Of a stretch of 64,000 nt of DNA, positions 48,174 through 56,746 are shown in pieces. Both the position numbers and the translations under genes were made by a program. The notes beneath the pieces are model-generated. The model searched no databases and was not told where the DNA came from. It was given only the letters and a program-made list of their open reading frames with translations. The stretch is from assembly GCF_009789535.1 (NCBI RefSeq), contig NZ_WSUT01000005.1:1611501-1675500 (forward strand), in the 5' to 3' direction. The stretch comes from Sphingomonas carotinifaciens. GTDB taxonomy: Bacteria; Pseudomonadota; Alphaproteobacteria; Sphingomonadales; Sphingomonadaceae. Numbering within the stretch: position 1 is the stretch's first letter; every line of letters begins with the position of its first letter.

Positions 48174-49898
48174 ATGACGCTTTACACCCGCTTTGCCGCG
48201 CATATCGATGCGGCGCTGGACACGCTGGTTGCCGCCGGCACGCTGCCGGGCGGGCTGGATCGTCGCAACGTGACGGTGGAGCCGCCGCGCGATGCCAGCC
48301 ACGGCGATCTGGCGACCAATGCCGCGATGGTGCTGGCCAAGCCGGCCGGTACCAATCCCCGCGTGTTGGCCGAGGCCCTGGCCGCCGAACTCGGTCGGCT
48401 GGACGATGTGGACAGCGTCGCGGTGGCGGGTCCGGGCTTCATCAACCTGAAGCTGACCGACGATGCGTGGCGCGGCGAATTGTCGGCGATCCCGGCGGCG
48501 GGGTCGGATTACGGCCGCGCCCCCTCCAGCAAGGGCGTGACGGTCAACATCGAATATGTCTCGGCCAATCCGACCGGGCCGATGCATATGGGCCATTGCC
48601 GCGGCGCGGTGGTGGGCGATGCGCTGGCCAGCCTGCTGGAATTTGCCGGCCACACGGTGATCCGTGAATATTATGTTAACGATGCCGGGGGGCAGGTCGA
48701 CGTGCTCGCCCGCTCGGTCCACCTGCGCTACCGCGAGGCGCTGGGCGAGACGGTGACGATCCCCGAGGGGCTGTATCCCGGCGACTATCTGGTGCCGGTC
48801 GCGAAAGACCTGGCGGCCGAGTTCGGCGATCGCTTCGTCGGCGCGCCCGAGAGCGAATGGCTGGCGACGTTCCGCACGCGCGCGGTGGCGGCGATGATGG
48901 CGATGATCCGCGAGGATCTGGCGCTGCTCGGCATCCATCACGACGTCTTCTCGTCCGAGGCGGAGTTGCAGGCGGCGGGCAAGCCCGAGGCGGCGGAGGC
49001 CGAACTGCGCGCCCGCGGGCTGGTCTATGACGGTGTGCTGGAAGCGCCCAAGGGCGAGACGCCGGATGACTGGGAGCCGGTGGAGCTGCCGCTGTTCCGC
49101 TCCACCGCCTATGGCGACGATCAGGATCGCCCGATCCGGAAGTCGAACGGGCAGTGGACCTATTTCGGCGCCGATCTCGCCTACCACTTCCAGAAGGCGC
49201 AGGGTGCCGACCAGTTGATCGACATCTGGGGCGCGGATCATGCCGGCACGGTCAAGCGGATCGTGGCGGCGGTGGCGGCGCTGACCGGGGGGCAGACGCG
49301 CTTCGACGTGAAGCTGGTGCAGATGGTGCGGCTGCTGCGCGGTGGCGAGCCGGTGAAGATGTCCAAGCGCGCGGGCAATTTCGTGACGCTGGCCGATGTG
49401 GTGCGCGAGGTGGGCCGCGACGTGGTGCGCTTCACCATGCTGACCCGCCGTGCCGACGCGCAGATGGATTTCGACTTCGCCAAGGTGGTGGAGGCGTCGA
49501 AGGACAATCCGGTCTTCTACGTGCAATATGCGCATGCCCGGATCGCCTCCCTCCATCGCCGCGCGACCGAGGCGGGGATCGCGGAAGGGGAGGCCGACCT
49601 GTCCCGCCTTGATACGGAGGAACTGGCGCTGGTGAAGCTGGCCGCGCAGTTCCCGCGGATCGTGGAAACGGCGGCGGCGGCGCGCGAGCCGCACCGGATC
49701 GCCTTTTATCTCTACGATCTGGCCGCTGCCTTCCATGCGCTGTGGAATGTCGGCAACGACCGGCCGGACCGCCGCTTCCTGGTGGTGGAGGATGCCGAGG
49801 CGACGCGGGCACGGCTTTTCTTGGCGTCCGCGATCGGGCAGATTGTGCGCAACGGCCTCGCCATCATGGGCGTCGAGGCCGTCTCGGAGATGAAGTGA
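48174..49898 (+). CDS. argS: arginyl-tRNA synthetase
   Basis: A 574-residue class I synthetase: the Arg-type N-terminal domain, the HIGH-like motif MHMGHCRG after SANPTGP, WGADHAGTVKRI, the KMSK-like motif KMSKRAGN, and the DALR anticodon-binding domain at the C-terminus. ATG at 48174; a GTG one codon upstream is possible. First gene of a run into tatC. Confidence 0.97.
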   Translation: MTLYTRFAAHIDAALDTLVAAGTLPGGLDRRNVTVEPPRDASHGDLATNAAMVLAKPAGTNPRVLAEALAAELGRLDDVDSVAVAGPGFINLKLTDDAWRGELSAIPAAGSDYGRAPSSKGVTVNIEYVSANPTGPMHMGHCRGAVVGDALASLLEFAGHTVIREYYVNDAGGQVDVLARSVHLRYREALGETVTIPEGLYPGDYLVPVAKDLAAEFGDRFVGAPESEWLATFRTRAVAAMMAMIREDLALLGIHHDVFSSEAELQAAGKPEAAEAELRARGLVYDGVLEAPKGETPDDWEPVELPLFRSTAYGDDQDRPIRKSNGQWTYFGADLAYHFQKAQGADQLIDIWGADHAGTVKRIVAAVAALTGGQTRFDVKLVQMVRLLRGGEPVKMSKRAGNFVTLADVVREVGRDVVRFTMLTRRADAQMDFDFAKVVEASKDNPVFYVQYAHARIASLHRRATEAGIAEGEADLSRLDTEELALVKLAAQFPRIVETAAAAREPHRIAFYLYDLAAAFHALWNVGNDRPDRRFLVVEDAEATRARLFLASAIGQIVRNGLAIMGVEAVSEMK

Positions 49899-50627
49899 AT
49901 GGCGGACGAGATGGACCTGCGCGAGGAAGATCGCCTGCCCTGGCTGGAGACGGTGGAGCCCGATGAGCCGGAAGGCGTCGGCATCGGCAAGGTCGTCGCC
50001 CTGGTCGTGCTGGGACTGGGCGTGCTGGCCGCGATCGTCTTCGGCATCTACCATTTGCAGACGCGAAGCGGCGAGGCCGGCGACGGCGCGGTGATCGCCG
50101 CGCAGGAGGGCGATTACAAGGTGCGCCCGAACGATCCCGGCGGGTTGAAGGTGAAGGGCGAGGGCAACAGCGCCATCGCCACCAGCGCCGGCAAGGGCGG
50201 CACCGGCAACGGCGCGATCGACCTGGCGGCGGTGCCCGAAAAGCCGGTCGACGGCACGCGTGTCGTCCAGAAGCCGAGCGAGGCGGGCGGTGGCCGCAAC
50301 GCGGTGGCGCAGGTGCCGGAATCGGGAGGGCGGCTGGTCGCGGCGGCGCCCGTCACGGTGAAGCGCGCGCCGACGCAAGGGGGCGGCACCGGCGGATCGC
50401 TGGTGCAGCTTGGCGCCTATCCGAGCGAAGCGGTGGCGAACGACGCCTGGGGCCGCTTCTCCAAACGCTTCTCCTATATCGCGGCGCTGGGCAAATCGGT
50501 GGAAACCGTGTCGATCAACGGGCGGACGCTGTACCGGCTGCGGGTGAATGCGGGCAGCGCGAACCAGGCGGCGGATATCTGCGGACGGCTGCGGGTGGCG
50601 GGGGAAAGCTGCTTCGTCGCAAGCTGA
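49899..50627 (+). CDS. SPOR-domain membrane protein
   Basis: A 242-residue protein: acidic cytoplasmic N-terminus (1-30), one membrane helix (about 31-53), a Gly/Lys/Pro linker, and a C-terminal SPOR domain (about 165-242: SLVQLGAYPSEAVANDAWGRF and RLRVNAGSANQAADICGRL). It should bind denuded peptidoglycan in the periplasm. ATG follows the argS stop directly. Confidence 0.9.
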   Translation: MADEMDLREEDRLPWLETVEPDEPEGVGIGKVVALVVLGLGVLAAIVFGIYHLQTRSGEAGDGAVIAAQEGDYKVRPNDPGGLKVKGEGNSAIATSAGKGGTGNGAIDLAAVPEKPVDGTRVVQKPSEAGGGRNAVAQVPESGGRLVAAAPVTVKRAPTQGGGTGGSLVQLGAYPSEAVANDAWGRFSKRFSYIAALGKSVETVSINGRTLYRLRVNAGSANQAADICGRLRVAGESCFVAS

Positions 50628-50669
50628 AGGTCGGTGGCGCGGGCTTCGTCGTCACGCTAGACCCGTGAT

Positions 50670-51674
50670 ATGAAGCCCGTCATCTTTGGCCTGTCCGGCC
50701 CCGTACTTACCGCCGACGAACGCGCGTTTTTCGCGAGCGTCGAGCCGGCCGGCTATATCCTGTTCAAGCGCAACATCGTCGACCGGCCGCAGCTACGCGC
50801 GCTGACGGACTCATTGCGCGAACTGGCCGGGCGTGACGATCTGGCGATCCTGATCGATCAGGAGGGCGGACGCGTCGCCCGCATGGGGCCGCCGGAATGG
50901 CCGACCTTCCCCGCCGGTCCCGCCTTCGATGCGTTGTACGAGATGGCGCCGATGTCGGCGATCCAGGCGGCGCGGGCCAATGGTCAGGCGCTGGGGCTGA
51001 TGCTGCGCGAGGTGGGGATCACCGTGGACTGTGCGCCGCTGCTCGACGTGGTGCAGCCAGACACGACCGAGGCGATCGCCTGCCGTGCCTATGGCCGCGA
51101 GCCGATGCGGGTGGCGGCGCTCGGGCGGGCGATGCTGGAAGGGCTGGCGGCGGGCGGCGTCGTCGGCGTGGTCAAGCACATGCCGGGACATGGCCGCGCG
51201 CTGGTCGATTCGCATCATCTGTTGCCGACCGTCACCGCCGATGCCGCCGCGCTGGAGGATGATCTGGCGCCGTTTCGTGCACTGGCAGGCGCGCCGATGG
51301 GAATGACGTCGCATATCGTGTTCGAGGCATGGGACGCGGCGCGGCCGGCAACGCTGTCCCCGGTGGTGATCGAGCGGATCATCCGCGGCGCGATCGGTTT
51401 CGACGGGCTGTTGATGACCGACGATATCGACATGAAGGCGCTGTCGGGCAGTGCCGGCGAAAAGGCGGCGGGGGCGATCGCGGCGGGATGCGACCTGGTG
51501 CTCGATTGCTGGGCGCGGATGGACGAGATGGTGGAGATTGCCGGGCGGCTGGGGCCGATCGGCGAGGCATCGCGGGCGCGACTGGACCGGGCGATGGCGA
51601 GCGTCGGCGCGGGCGAGGGTGATTTCGACGCGCTGATCGCGACGCGCGACGCGTTCCTGTCGCTGGTGGAGTGA
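50670..51674 (+). CDS. nagZ: beta-N-acetylhexosaminidase NagZ
   Basis: A 334-residue GH3 enzyme: LIDQEGGRVARMGPP, KHMPGHGRALVDSHHLLP (catalytic His in the flexible loop) and LMTDDIDMKALSG with the nucleophilic Asp. It removes GlcNAc from anhydro-muropeptides in the cytoplasm during wall recycling. ATG at 50670. Confidence 0.95.
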   Translation: MKPVIFGLSGPVLTADERAFFASVEPAGYILFKRNIVDRPQLRALTDSLRELAGRDDLAILIDQEGGRVARMGPPEWPTFPAGPAFDALYEMAPMSAIQAARANGQALGLMLREVGITVDCAPLLDVVQPDTTEAIACRAYGREPMRVAALGRAMLEGLAAGGVVGVVKHMPGHGRALVDSHHLLPTVTADAAALEDDLAPFRALAGAPMGMTSHIVFEAWDAARPATLSPVVIERIIRGAIGFDGLLMTDDIDMKALSGSAGEKAAGAIAAGCDLVLDCWARMDEMVEIAGRLGPIGEASRARLDRAMASVGAGEGDFDALIATRDAFLSLVE

Positions 51675-51675
51675 C

Positions 51676-52398
51676 GTGGCCGGCGAGCAGCTCACGCTGG
51701 ACCTGGAGGGCTGGGAAGGGCCGCTCGACCTGCTCCTGTCGCTGGCGCGTGCGCAGAAGGTGGACCTTCGCCAGATCTCGATCCTCGCATTGGTCGAGCA
51801 GTATCTGGGCTATGTGAACCGGATGCGCGCGCTGCAACTGGAAGTCGCGGCGGATTATCTGGTGATGGCGGCGTGGCTGGCGTTTCTGAAATCTTCGCTG
51901 CTGCTGCCGCGCCCGCCCGAGGCGGAGCCCGACCCGGAAGACCTGGCGATGCGGTTGCAGTTGCGGCTGGAGCGGCTGGCGGCGATGCGCGAGGCGGGCG
52001 CGCGATTGATGGCGCGGGACCGGCTGGGACGCGATGTGTTTGCGCGCGGGACGCCCGAGGGGCTGCGCGTCGAGCGGCAGGGGAGCTGGCGCGCGGATAT
52101 CTACGATCTTCTGACCGCTTACGGACATGTCACCGCGCGCAATCGGCCGGTGATGCATGTGGTGGCGGATCGGCAGGTAATGACGCTGGAGACCGCGCTG
52201 GCGCGGGTGTCGCAGATGGTGGGCGAGCGGATCGAATGGACCGCGATCGAACGGTTCCTGCCCGAGGGGACCGAGCGGCTGCGGCGGTCGGCGCTGGCGT
52301 CGAGCTTCGTGGCGGCGCTGGAGCTGGCGCGGCAGGGGCGGGTGGCGATGCGGCAGGATGCGCCGTTCGCGCCGCTCTACCTGAAGGCGCCGGCATGA
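51676..52398 (+). CDS. scpA: segregation and condensation protein A
   Basis: A 240-residue kleisin: WEGPLDLLLSLARAQKVDLRQIS at the N-terminus and YLVMAAWLAFLKSSLLLP, then a C-terminal winged helix. It bridges SMC heads with ScpB in chromosome condensation. GTG start one base after the nagZ stop. Confidence 0.95.
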   Translation: MAGEQLTLDLEGWEGPLDLLLSLARAQKVDLRQISILALVEQYLGYVNRMRALQLEVAADYLVMAAWLAFLKSSLLLPRPPEAEPDPEDLAMRLQLRLERLAAMREAGARLMARDRLGRDVFARGTPEGLRVERQGSWRADIYDLLTAYGHVTARNRPVMHVVADRQVMTLETALARVSQMVGERIEWTAIERFLPEGTERLRRSALASSFVAALELARQGRVAMRQDAPFAPLYLKAPA

Positions 52399-52982
52399 AC
52401 GCCCTTGTCCGCGCGGTGGAGGCGGTGCTGTTCGCCGCGGCCGAGCCGATGACGGTCGAGGCGATCCGCCGGCATGTCGGCGGGGAGGCGAGCGCCGCCG
52501 AGGTGCGCGATGCCCTCGATACCCTGGCGGAGCATCATGCCGAACGTGGCTTCCAGCTTGCCCGGCGCGGCGACCGCTGGCTGTTCCAGACCGCACCCGA
52601 TCTGGCGCATCTGCTGCGCCGGCAGCGCGACGAGCCGCGTCGGCTGACCCGCGCGGCAACCGAGACGCTGGCGATCATCGCCTATCACGAACCGGTAACG
52701 CGCGCCGAGGTGGAGGCGATCCGCGGCGTCGCATTGTCGCGCGGAACGCTGGACGTGCTGATGGAGGCCGGCTGGGTGCGTCCCGGCCGACGGCGCGAAG
52801 TGCCGGGGCGGCCGCTAACCTATGTCACCACGCCCGATTTCCTGGCGAGCTTCGGGCTGGAAAGCCTGCGCGATCTGCCCGGTCTTGCCGATCTGCGCGC
52901 GGCCGGGTTGCTCGATCCGGTCGATCTGGGCGCCGAACGGATGGAGATGCGCGCCGAGGCGCCGACGGACGAGGATGGCTGA
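52395..52982 (+). CDS. scpB: segregation and condensation protein B
   Basis: A 195-residue ScpB of two winged-helix domains: AVEAVLFAAAEPMTVEAI and LTRAATETLAIIAYHEPVTR, then EIRGV-type motif (VEAIRGVALSRGTLDVL). Partner of ScpA. ATG overlaps the scpA stop (ATGA). Confidence 0.95.
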   Translation: MNALVRAVEAVLFAAAEPMTVEAIRRHVGGEASAAEVRDALDTLAEHHAERGFQLARRGDRWLFQTAPDLAHLLRRQRDEPRRLTRAATETLAIIAYHEPVTRAEVEAIRGVALSRGTLDVLMEAGWVRPGRRREVPGRPLTYVTTPDFLASFGLESLRDLPGLADLRAAGLLDPVDLGAERMEMRAEAPTDEDG

Positions 52983-53106
52983 TCCACTGTCACGCCGGTG
53001 TAAGATGCCGCGGCGAAAGCGCCTTCATCCGCCAAGCGCACGCCATCGGCCATTGCCCGCCGCGTGCGCAACGCTTACATGAAACTTCGTTTTCAGGAGA
53101 CGTGCC

Positions 53107-53343
53107 ATGGGCAGCTTTAGCCCGATCCATCTTCTCGTTCTCGCCGTGGTGGCGATCCTGCTGCTGGGTGGCGGCCGTTTTTCGAACCTGATGGGCGATG
53201 TCGCCAAGGGCGTGAAGAACTTCAAGAAGGGCATGGCGGAGGAAGAGGAATCCTCAACCAAGCCATCGGCGCGGATCGAGGCGAAGAAGGCCGCGGAGCC
53301 CGCGTTCGATCGTGACGGCGAACGTGTTCGCGACGATCGTTGA
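53107..53343 (+). CDS. tatA: Sec-independent translocase TatA
   Basis: A 78-residue protein: N-terminal membrane helix (about 5-21), a GGGRF hinge with the conserved Phe, an amphipathic helix (MGDVAKGVKNFKKGM) and a charged tail. It forms the Tat pore. ATG follows CAGGAGA. Confidence 0.95.
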   Translation: MGSFSPIHLLVLAVVAILLLGGGRFSNLMGDVAKGVKNFKKGMAEEEESSTKPSARIEAKKAAEPAFDRDGERVRDDR

Positions 53344-53368
53344 TCTGACCGCATAGCCCGGCGCCCCC

Positions 53369-53797
53369 ATGTTCGATATCGCGCCGACCGAGTTCATGCT
53401 GGTCGCCTTCGTGGCGCTGGTTGTGATCGGTCCGAAGGATCTGCCCAAGGCGATGCGGGTCGTCGGCTATTGGGTCGGCAAGGCGCGCGGGGTCGCGCGC
53501 CAGTTCCGCCAGGGTTTCGACACCATGGTCCGCGAGGCGGAACTGGAGGAAATGGAGAAGCGCTGGGCCGCGGAGAACGAGCGGATCATGCGCGAGCATC
53601 CGCCGGCGCCGCCGGCTGCGCTGGACGATGAGGCGCCCGCAGCCCCGGTGTCGCTGGACAAGCCCAGCGATCATCACGGTGCCACCCACCCCGTTCATGA
53701 CGACACCAGTGATCGCCCGGTGACCGTCGAGAAGCCCCATATCGTGCCGGCGGCGCCAGGCACCCCCGCGCATACGCCGGACGGAGCCCCGTCTTGA
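53369..53797 (+). CDS. tatB: Sec-independent translocase TatB
   Basis: A 142-residue protein: MFDIAPTEFMLVAFVALVVI membrane helix, the GPKDLPK hinge, then a long amphipathic helix and a Pro/Ala tail. It binds Tat substrates with TatC. Confidence 0.95.
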   Translation: MFDIAPTEFMLVAFVALVVIGPKDLPKAMRVVGYWVGKARGVARQFRQGFDTMVREAELEEMEKRWAAENERIMREHPPAPPAALDDEAPAAPVSLDKPSDHHGATHPVHDDTSDRPVTVEKPHIVPAAPGTPAHTPDGAPS

Positions 53798-54570
53798 CCG
53801 AGACCGACGAACTGGATGCCAGCCGTGCCCCCTTGCTGGACCACCTGATCGAACTGCGCCGGCGGCTGCTTTATTGCATGCTCGCCATCGGGCTGGCCTT
53901 TGCCGTGTCCTATTATTTCTCGGAGGCGATCTTTGGCTTTCTCGCCCGGCCATTGCTGGCCGTCGGGCAAGGCCGGGTAATTTATACCGAGATATTCGAG
54001 GCCTTTTTCGTACAGGTCAAAGTCGCCTTCTTCGCGGCCATGATGATCGCGTTTCCGGTGATCGCAAACCAGCTTTGGCAGTTCGTCGCGCCGGGATTGT
54101 ATCGCAAGGAAAAGCGCGCCCTGCTGCCCTTTCTAATCGCGACGCCGATGCTGTTCCTGATGGGCGCGGCGATGGCCTATTACGTCGCGATCCCGATGGC
54201 CCTGCATTTTTCGATGGGGTTCGACGGGATGGTCGGCGGCGTGCGGCGCGAAGCCCTGCCGGCCATCGGCAACTACCTGTCGTTCGTCATGCAGTTCCTG
54301 TTCGCGTTCGGCCTGGCGTTCCTGCTGCCGGTGTTGCTGATGCTGCTGGAGCGTGCCGGGATCGTCACTCGCAAGCAGCTGGTGGGCGCGCGGCGTTATG
54401 CGATCGTGGGTGCGACGGCGATCGCCGCCGTGCTGACCCCGCCCGACCTGATGAGCCAGATCCTGCTCGCCGTGCCCCTGTGCCTGCTCTACGAACTGGC
54501 GCTCATCGGCATCTGGTTCACCGAGCGCAAGCGCGCCAGGGAAGCCGGTCAGGATGTCGAAACCGTCTGA
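53794..54570 (+). CDS. tatC: Sec-independent translocase TatC
   Basis: A 258-residue six-helix protein: APLLDHLIELRRRLLY with the conserved Glu, FEAFFVQVKVAFFAA, FALGL-type helix (QFLFAFGLAFLLPV) and ATAIAAVLTPPDLMSQ. It recognises the twin-arginine signal. TTG start overlaps the tatB stop (TTGA). Confidence 0.96.
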   Translation: MTETDELDASRAPLLDHLIELRRRLLYCMLAIGLAFAVSYYFSEAIFGFLARPLLAVGQGRVIYTEIFEAFFVQVKVAFFAAMMIAFPVIANQLWQFVAPGLYRKEKRALLPFLIATPMLFLMGAAMAYYVAIPMALHFSMGFDGMVGGVRREALPAIGNYLSFVMQFLFAFGLAFLLPVLLMLLERAGIVTRKQLVGARRYAIVGATAIAAVLTPPDLMSQILLAVPLCLLYELALIGIWFTERKRAREAGQDVETV

Positions 54571-54614
54571 GCCTTCGGCCCCGACCGGCGGCCTGCCGGT
54601 CGAGACCCGGACAT

Positions 54615-54654
54615 AAAAACGGCCCCGCCACACAGTATGTGGCGGGGCCGTTTT
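54615..54654. terminator. bidirectional terminator between tatC and the entericidin gene
   Basis: AAAACGGCCCCGCCACA, a 5-base loop, then TGTGGCGGGGCCGTTTT is a perfect stem flanked by A- and T-runs, so it works for both converging genes. Confidence 0.93.
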
Positions 54655-54672
54655 GCTTGCAGCCTGTCAGGC

Positions 54673-54807
54673 TTACTTGGCGTCGTTCGCCGTCTTGGCT
54701 ACCGTATCGCCGGCCGAGCCGACATCGCGGCCGACGCCTTCCACCGTGTTGCAAGCGCTGACCATGAGCGCGCCAGCGACAAGCGCCAGCCCAACCAACT
54801 TACGCAT
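54673..54807 (-). CDS. entericidin-like small lipoprotein (44 aa)
   Basis: A 44-residue lipoprotein with signal and lipobox near VSAC (C19), followed by NTVEGVGRDVGSAGDTVAKT, the typical Gly/Asp pattern of entericidin A/B. In E. coli the pair is a stress-linked toxin/antidote lipoprotein. Here a single copy lies beside the stress-response genes. ATG follows a perfect AGGAGG. An EcfG-like promoter lies upstream. Confidence 0.88.
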   Translation of the reverse strand: MRKLVGLALVAGALMVSACNTVEGVGRDVGSAGDTVAKTANDAK

Positions 54808-54842
54808 AAGAACCTCCTGAACAGCGTAAATACCGCGATCCA

Positions 54843-54868
54843 AATGCCTGAGCCGAAGCGTTCGTTCC
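54843..54868 (-). promoter_or_regulatory. EcfG-like promoter of the entericidin gene
   Basis: Minus strand GGAAC (54868-54864), 17 bases, CATT (54846-54843). The EcfG consensus is GGAAC-N16/17-CGTT, so the -10 has one mismatch. It would give a leader of about 30 bases before the ATG. Confidence 0.5.
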
Positions 54869-54885
54869 GCCGATGTTACGAGAAG

Positions 54886-55046
54886 GTAAAATGATCTGCC
54901 GGAGATCGCCAGACACTGCCCCGGCACGAATGCACGGCTCTTAAAACGAATGTAGGCCTGGAAGCGCCACCGGGGGGGGAGGGTTGACGCTTCCAGGCCC
55001 ATGTCGTGGACAGCGAGAGCGGGGGGGCATAAGATCGCTATCCGGG
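54886..55046 (-). ncRNA. candidate EcfG-driven small RNA with C-rich loops
   Basis: Read on the minus strand, an EcfG-like promoter at 55077-55053 would start transcription near 55046. The transcript would carry a C7 run (55027-55021), then a perfect 12-bp stem (arms 54999-54988 and 54966-54955) with a 21-base loop that contains a C8 run. A short GATCT-CCGGC-AGATC hairpin followed by AUUUU (54907-54889) could end it. C-rich loops pair with Shine-Dalgarno sequences; Caulobacter GsrN, a sigma-T-dependent sRNA, works in this way. Boundaries are estimates and no expression is known. Confidence 0.4.
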
Positions 55047-55052
55047 GAGTAG

Positions 55053-55077
55053 AACAGGCAACGGGTTCTGGGGTTCC
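55053..55077 (-). promoter_or_regulatory. EcfG-like promoter upstream of the candidate sRNA
   Basis: Minus strand GGAAC (55077-55073), 16 bases, TGTT (55056-55053), one base from the EcfG -10. No ORF follows it until the entericidin gene 250 bases away, which points to a non-coding transcript. Confidence 0.45.
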
Positions 55078-55095
55078 ACGCGTTTCGAAATTTTA

Positions 55096-55111
55096 CCGAA
55101 AATTTTTTCGG
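55096..55111 (-). terminator. A/T-rich hairpin, possible phyP terminator
   Basis: CCGAAAA and TTTTCGG almost abut, followed on the minus strand by TAAAATTT. The loop is very short, so this is a weak terminator candidate. Confidence 0.35.
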
Positions 55112-55139
55112 CCCTTTTCCGATGCCTCTATGCCGATGG

Positions 55140-56735
55140 TCAGTCGCGCCCGACGATCGCGATGGTGATCTCATAGGCACCGGTCAGCGGATCGTGGTGG
55201 AGCTTGGCGCGGAGCTGGCGCGCAAGACCTTCCATGACGCGGCCGTAGCGGTTGGTGGCCAGGTCGCGCAGCATGTCGTCCTCGACCAATGCGCGCGATA
55301 CCACCCGCAGCCGGGCCCGACCCGGTTCCTCGGCGATCGGCTTGACCACCAGACGGATCTGCGCGGTGGGGTCGCAGCCCATCGCCAGTTCGATCGTCTC
55401 GGTGATGAGGAAGGCGACGGCGACCGCGACGTCCTGGTTGACCAGCACGGGATCGACATCAAGCGTGATCCCCAGGCCATGGGACTGTTCCGGCGCGGTC
55501 GCGCGGATGTTCGCGGCCAGTTCGCCGATCATCGTCCGCAGGTTCAGGCCGCGATTTTCTTCCAGCTCGGCAAAATGGTTGCGGTGTACCACGGCCAGTG
55601 CATCGACGCGGCGCTGGATCGAGGAATAGGCGGCCGTCGCCTCCGGAGTCTTCGCGCCGCGGGCGTGGAAGTTGATGAGGCTGGAGATCACCTGCAGGTT
55701 GTTCTTGACGCGGTGATGGACCTCGCGGGTCAGCTTCGTCTGGCGCACCAGACCCTCGGCCAGGCCTTCCTCGTGCATGGCCACCGTCTGGGTGATCGCC
55801 TGGAAGGTTTCGGCAAGGTCGCGGATTTCCTGCGCCGGCGCCTCGCGCACGGCACTGATGTCCAGCGCCTCGCCGGGCTCATAGGCGGCGACGATGCGGC
55901 GCAACTGGCGCAGCGGGCGGATCAGCAGCCGGTCGACGACCAGCCAGCCGATACCGACTGCCGCGATCCACATCAGGATCGGCAGGGCAAGCGCCACGAC
56001 GAGGGACGAAGTGATCGGTGCACTGCGCATGCTGGTGCGCAGCGACAATCCGGCGATCCCCAGATCGGTGGTCAGCGTTTCCATCCGATCGAGCGGGCCA
56101 CGGGCATCGATCCGATCGAGGACCAGCGCCTCTTCGCCCCGCTGAAGGACGTTCTCCGCCGGGTCGGTACGGGTGTTGCGCGTCACCAGGGTGCGCAGGA
56201 ACGACAGGGGAAAGAATGCGCGTGCCGCCGCGCGGCGGTCGCCGGCTTCGATCGACAGGACCAGGCCCTGATCGGGAAGGATGTCGGCGCCGACCGGTGA
56301 TGCCTGATCGCGTACCGGCATGGCGGCGGGCAACGCATCCCCGCACAGGGCACGGCCGCGACGATCGACGATCTGGAAGCGCGCGCCAGACATGGATTGC
56401 TGCGCAAAGACGCCCTGGGCGCGCGCACAACTTGGCAGGTCCAGCGGATCGTTGCCGAGCGCACCGACCGCGACGCGCAATGCGGTCATGTCCCCCGACA
56501 ATTCGGTCGCCAGCGCGCGGGCATCCTCGTTCGCCGCAACGCGCAGACGACCACGCGCCTCGGCATCGGCCAGACGCGTGGTCTGCAAGGTCGCGAAGAT
56601 GGCGATCAGCGCGAGCAGCAACAGTGCCACGCTGAGGATCAGGACGAGTTTCGACCCGGTCGTCAGCCGGGACAATGCCGGCGGACGGGAAGGCGAGGCA
56701 TCGGTATCCGATGCGTTAACGGTGTCGATGGCCAT
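55140..56735 (-). CDS. phyP: HisKA_2 sensor protein PhyP-like, with degenerate ATPase
   Basis: A 531-residue membrane sensor: helix about 29-51, a periplasmic sensor region, second helix about 242-268, a HAMP-like linker (270-320), and a HisKA_2 H-box EVHHRVKNNLQVISSLINFH with phosphoacceptor H341. The following ATPase region lacks the usual NEL..NA..H N-box (ITETIELAM instead) and no DxGxG box is visible. PhyP in Sphingomonas sits at this locus and acts as a negative regulator that dephosphorylates PhyR. The same role is inferred here. ATG at 56735 lies 11 bases after the nepR stop. Confidence 0.87.
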   Translation of the reverse strand: MAIDTVNASDTDASPSRPPALSRLTTGSKLVLILSVALLLLALIAIFATLQTTRLADAEARGRLRVAANEDARALATELSGDMTALRVAVGALGNDPLDLPSCARAQGVFAQQSMSGARFQIVDRRGRALCGDALPAAMPVRDQASPVGADILPDQGLVLSIEAGDRRAAARAFFPLSFLRTLVTRNTRTDPAENVLQRGEEALVLDRIDARGPLDRMETLTTDLGIAGLSLRTSMRSAPITSSLVVALALPILMWIAAVGIGWLVVDRLLIRPLRQLRRIVAAYEPGEALDISAVREAPAQEIRDLAETFQAITQTVAMHEEGLAEGLVRQTKLTREVHHRVKNNLQVISSLINFHARGAKTPEATAAYSSIQRRVDALAVVHRNHFAELEENRGLNLRTMIGELAANIRATAPEQSHGLGITLDVDPVLVNQDVAVAVAFLITETIELAMGCDPTAQIRLVVKPIAEEPGRARLRVVSRALVEDDMLRDLATNRYGRVMEGLARQLRAKLHHDPLTGAYEITIAIVGRD

Positions 56736-56746
56736 ACGGCCCCTGT

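Larger units (their letters stand above)
54808..55139. other. gene-free stretch with stress promoters and structured RNA
   Basis: No convincing protein gene lies in these 332 bases. They hold an EcfG-like promoter for the entericidin gene, a strong 12-bp stem-loop with a C-rich loop (on the minus strand), a second EcfG-like promoter and an A/T-rich hairpin after the phyP stop. Confidence 0.7.

Noticed and set aside
54673..55002. Longer 109-codon version of the entericidin frame
   Set aside because: The extra residues cover the structured region and are not protein-like. The internal ATG has a perfect AGGAGG and a lipoprotein signal.
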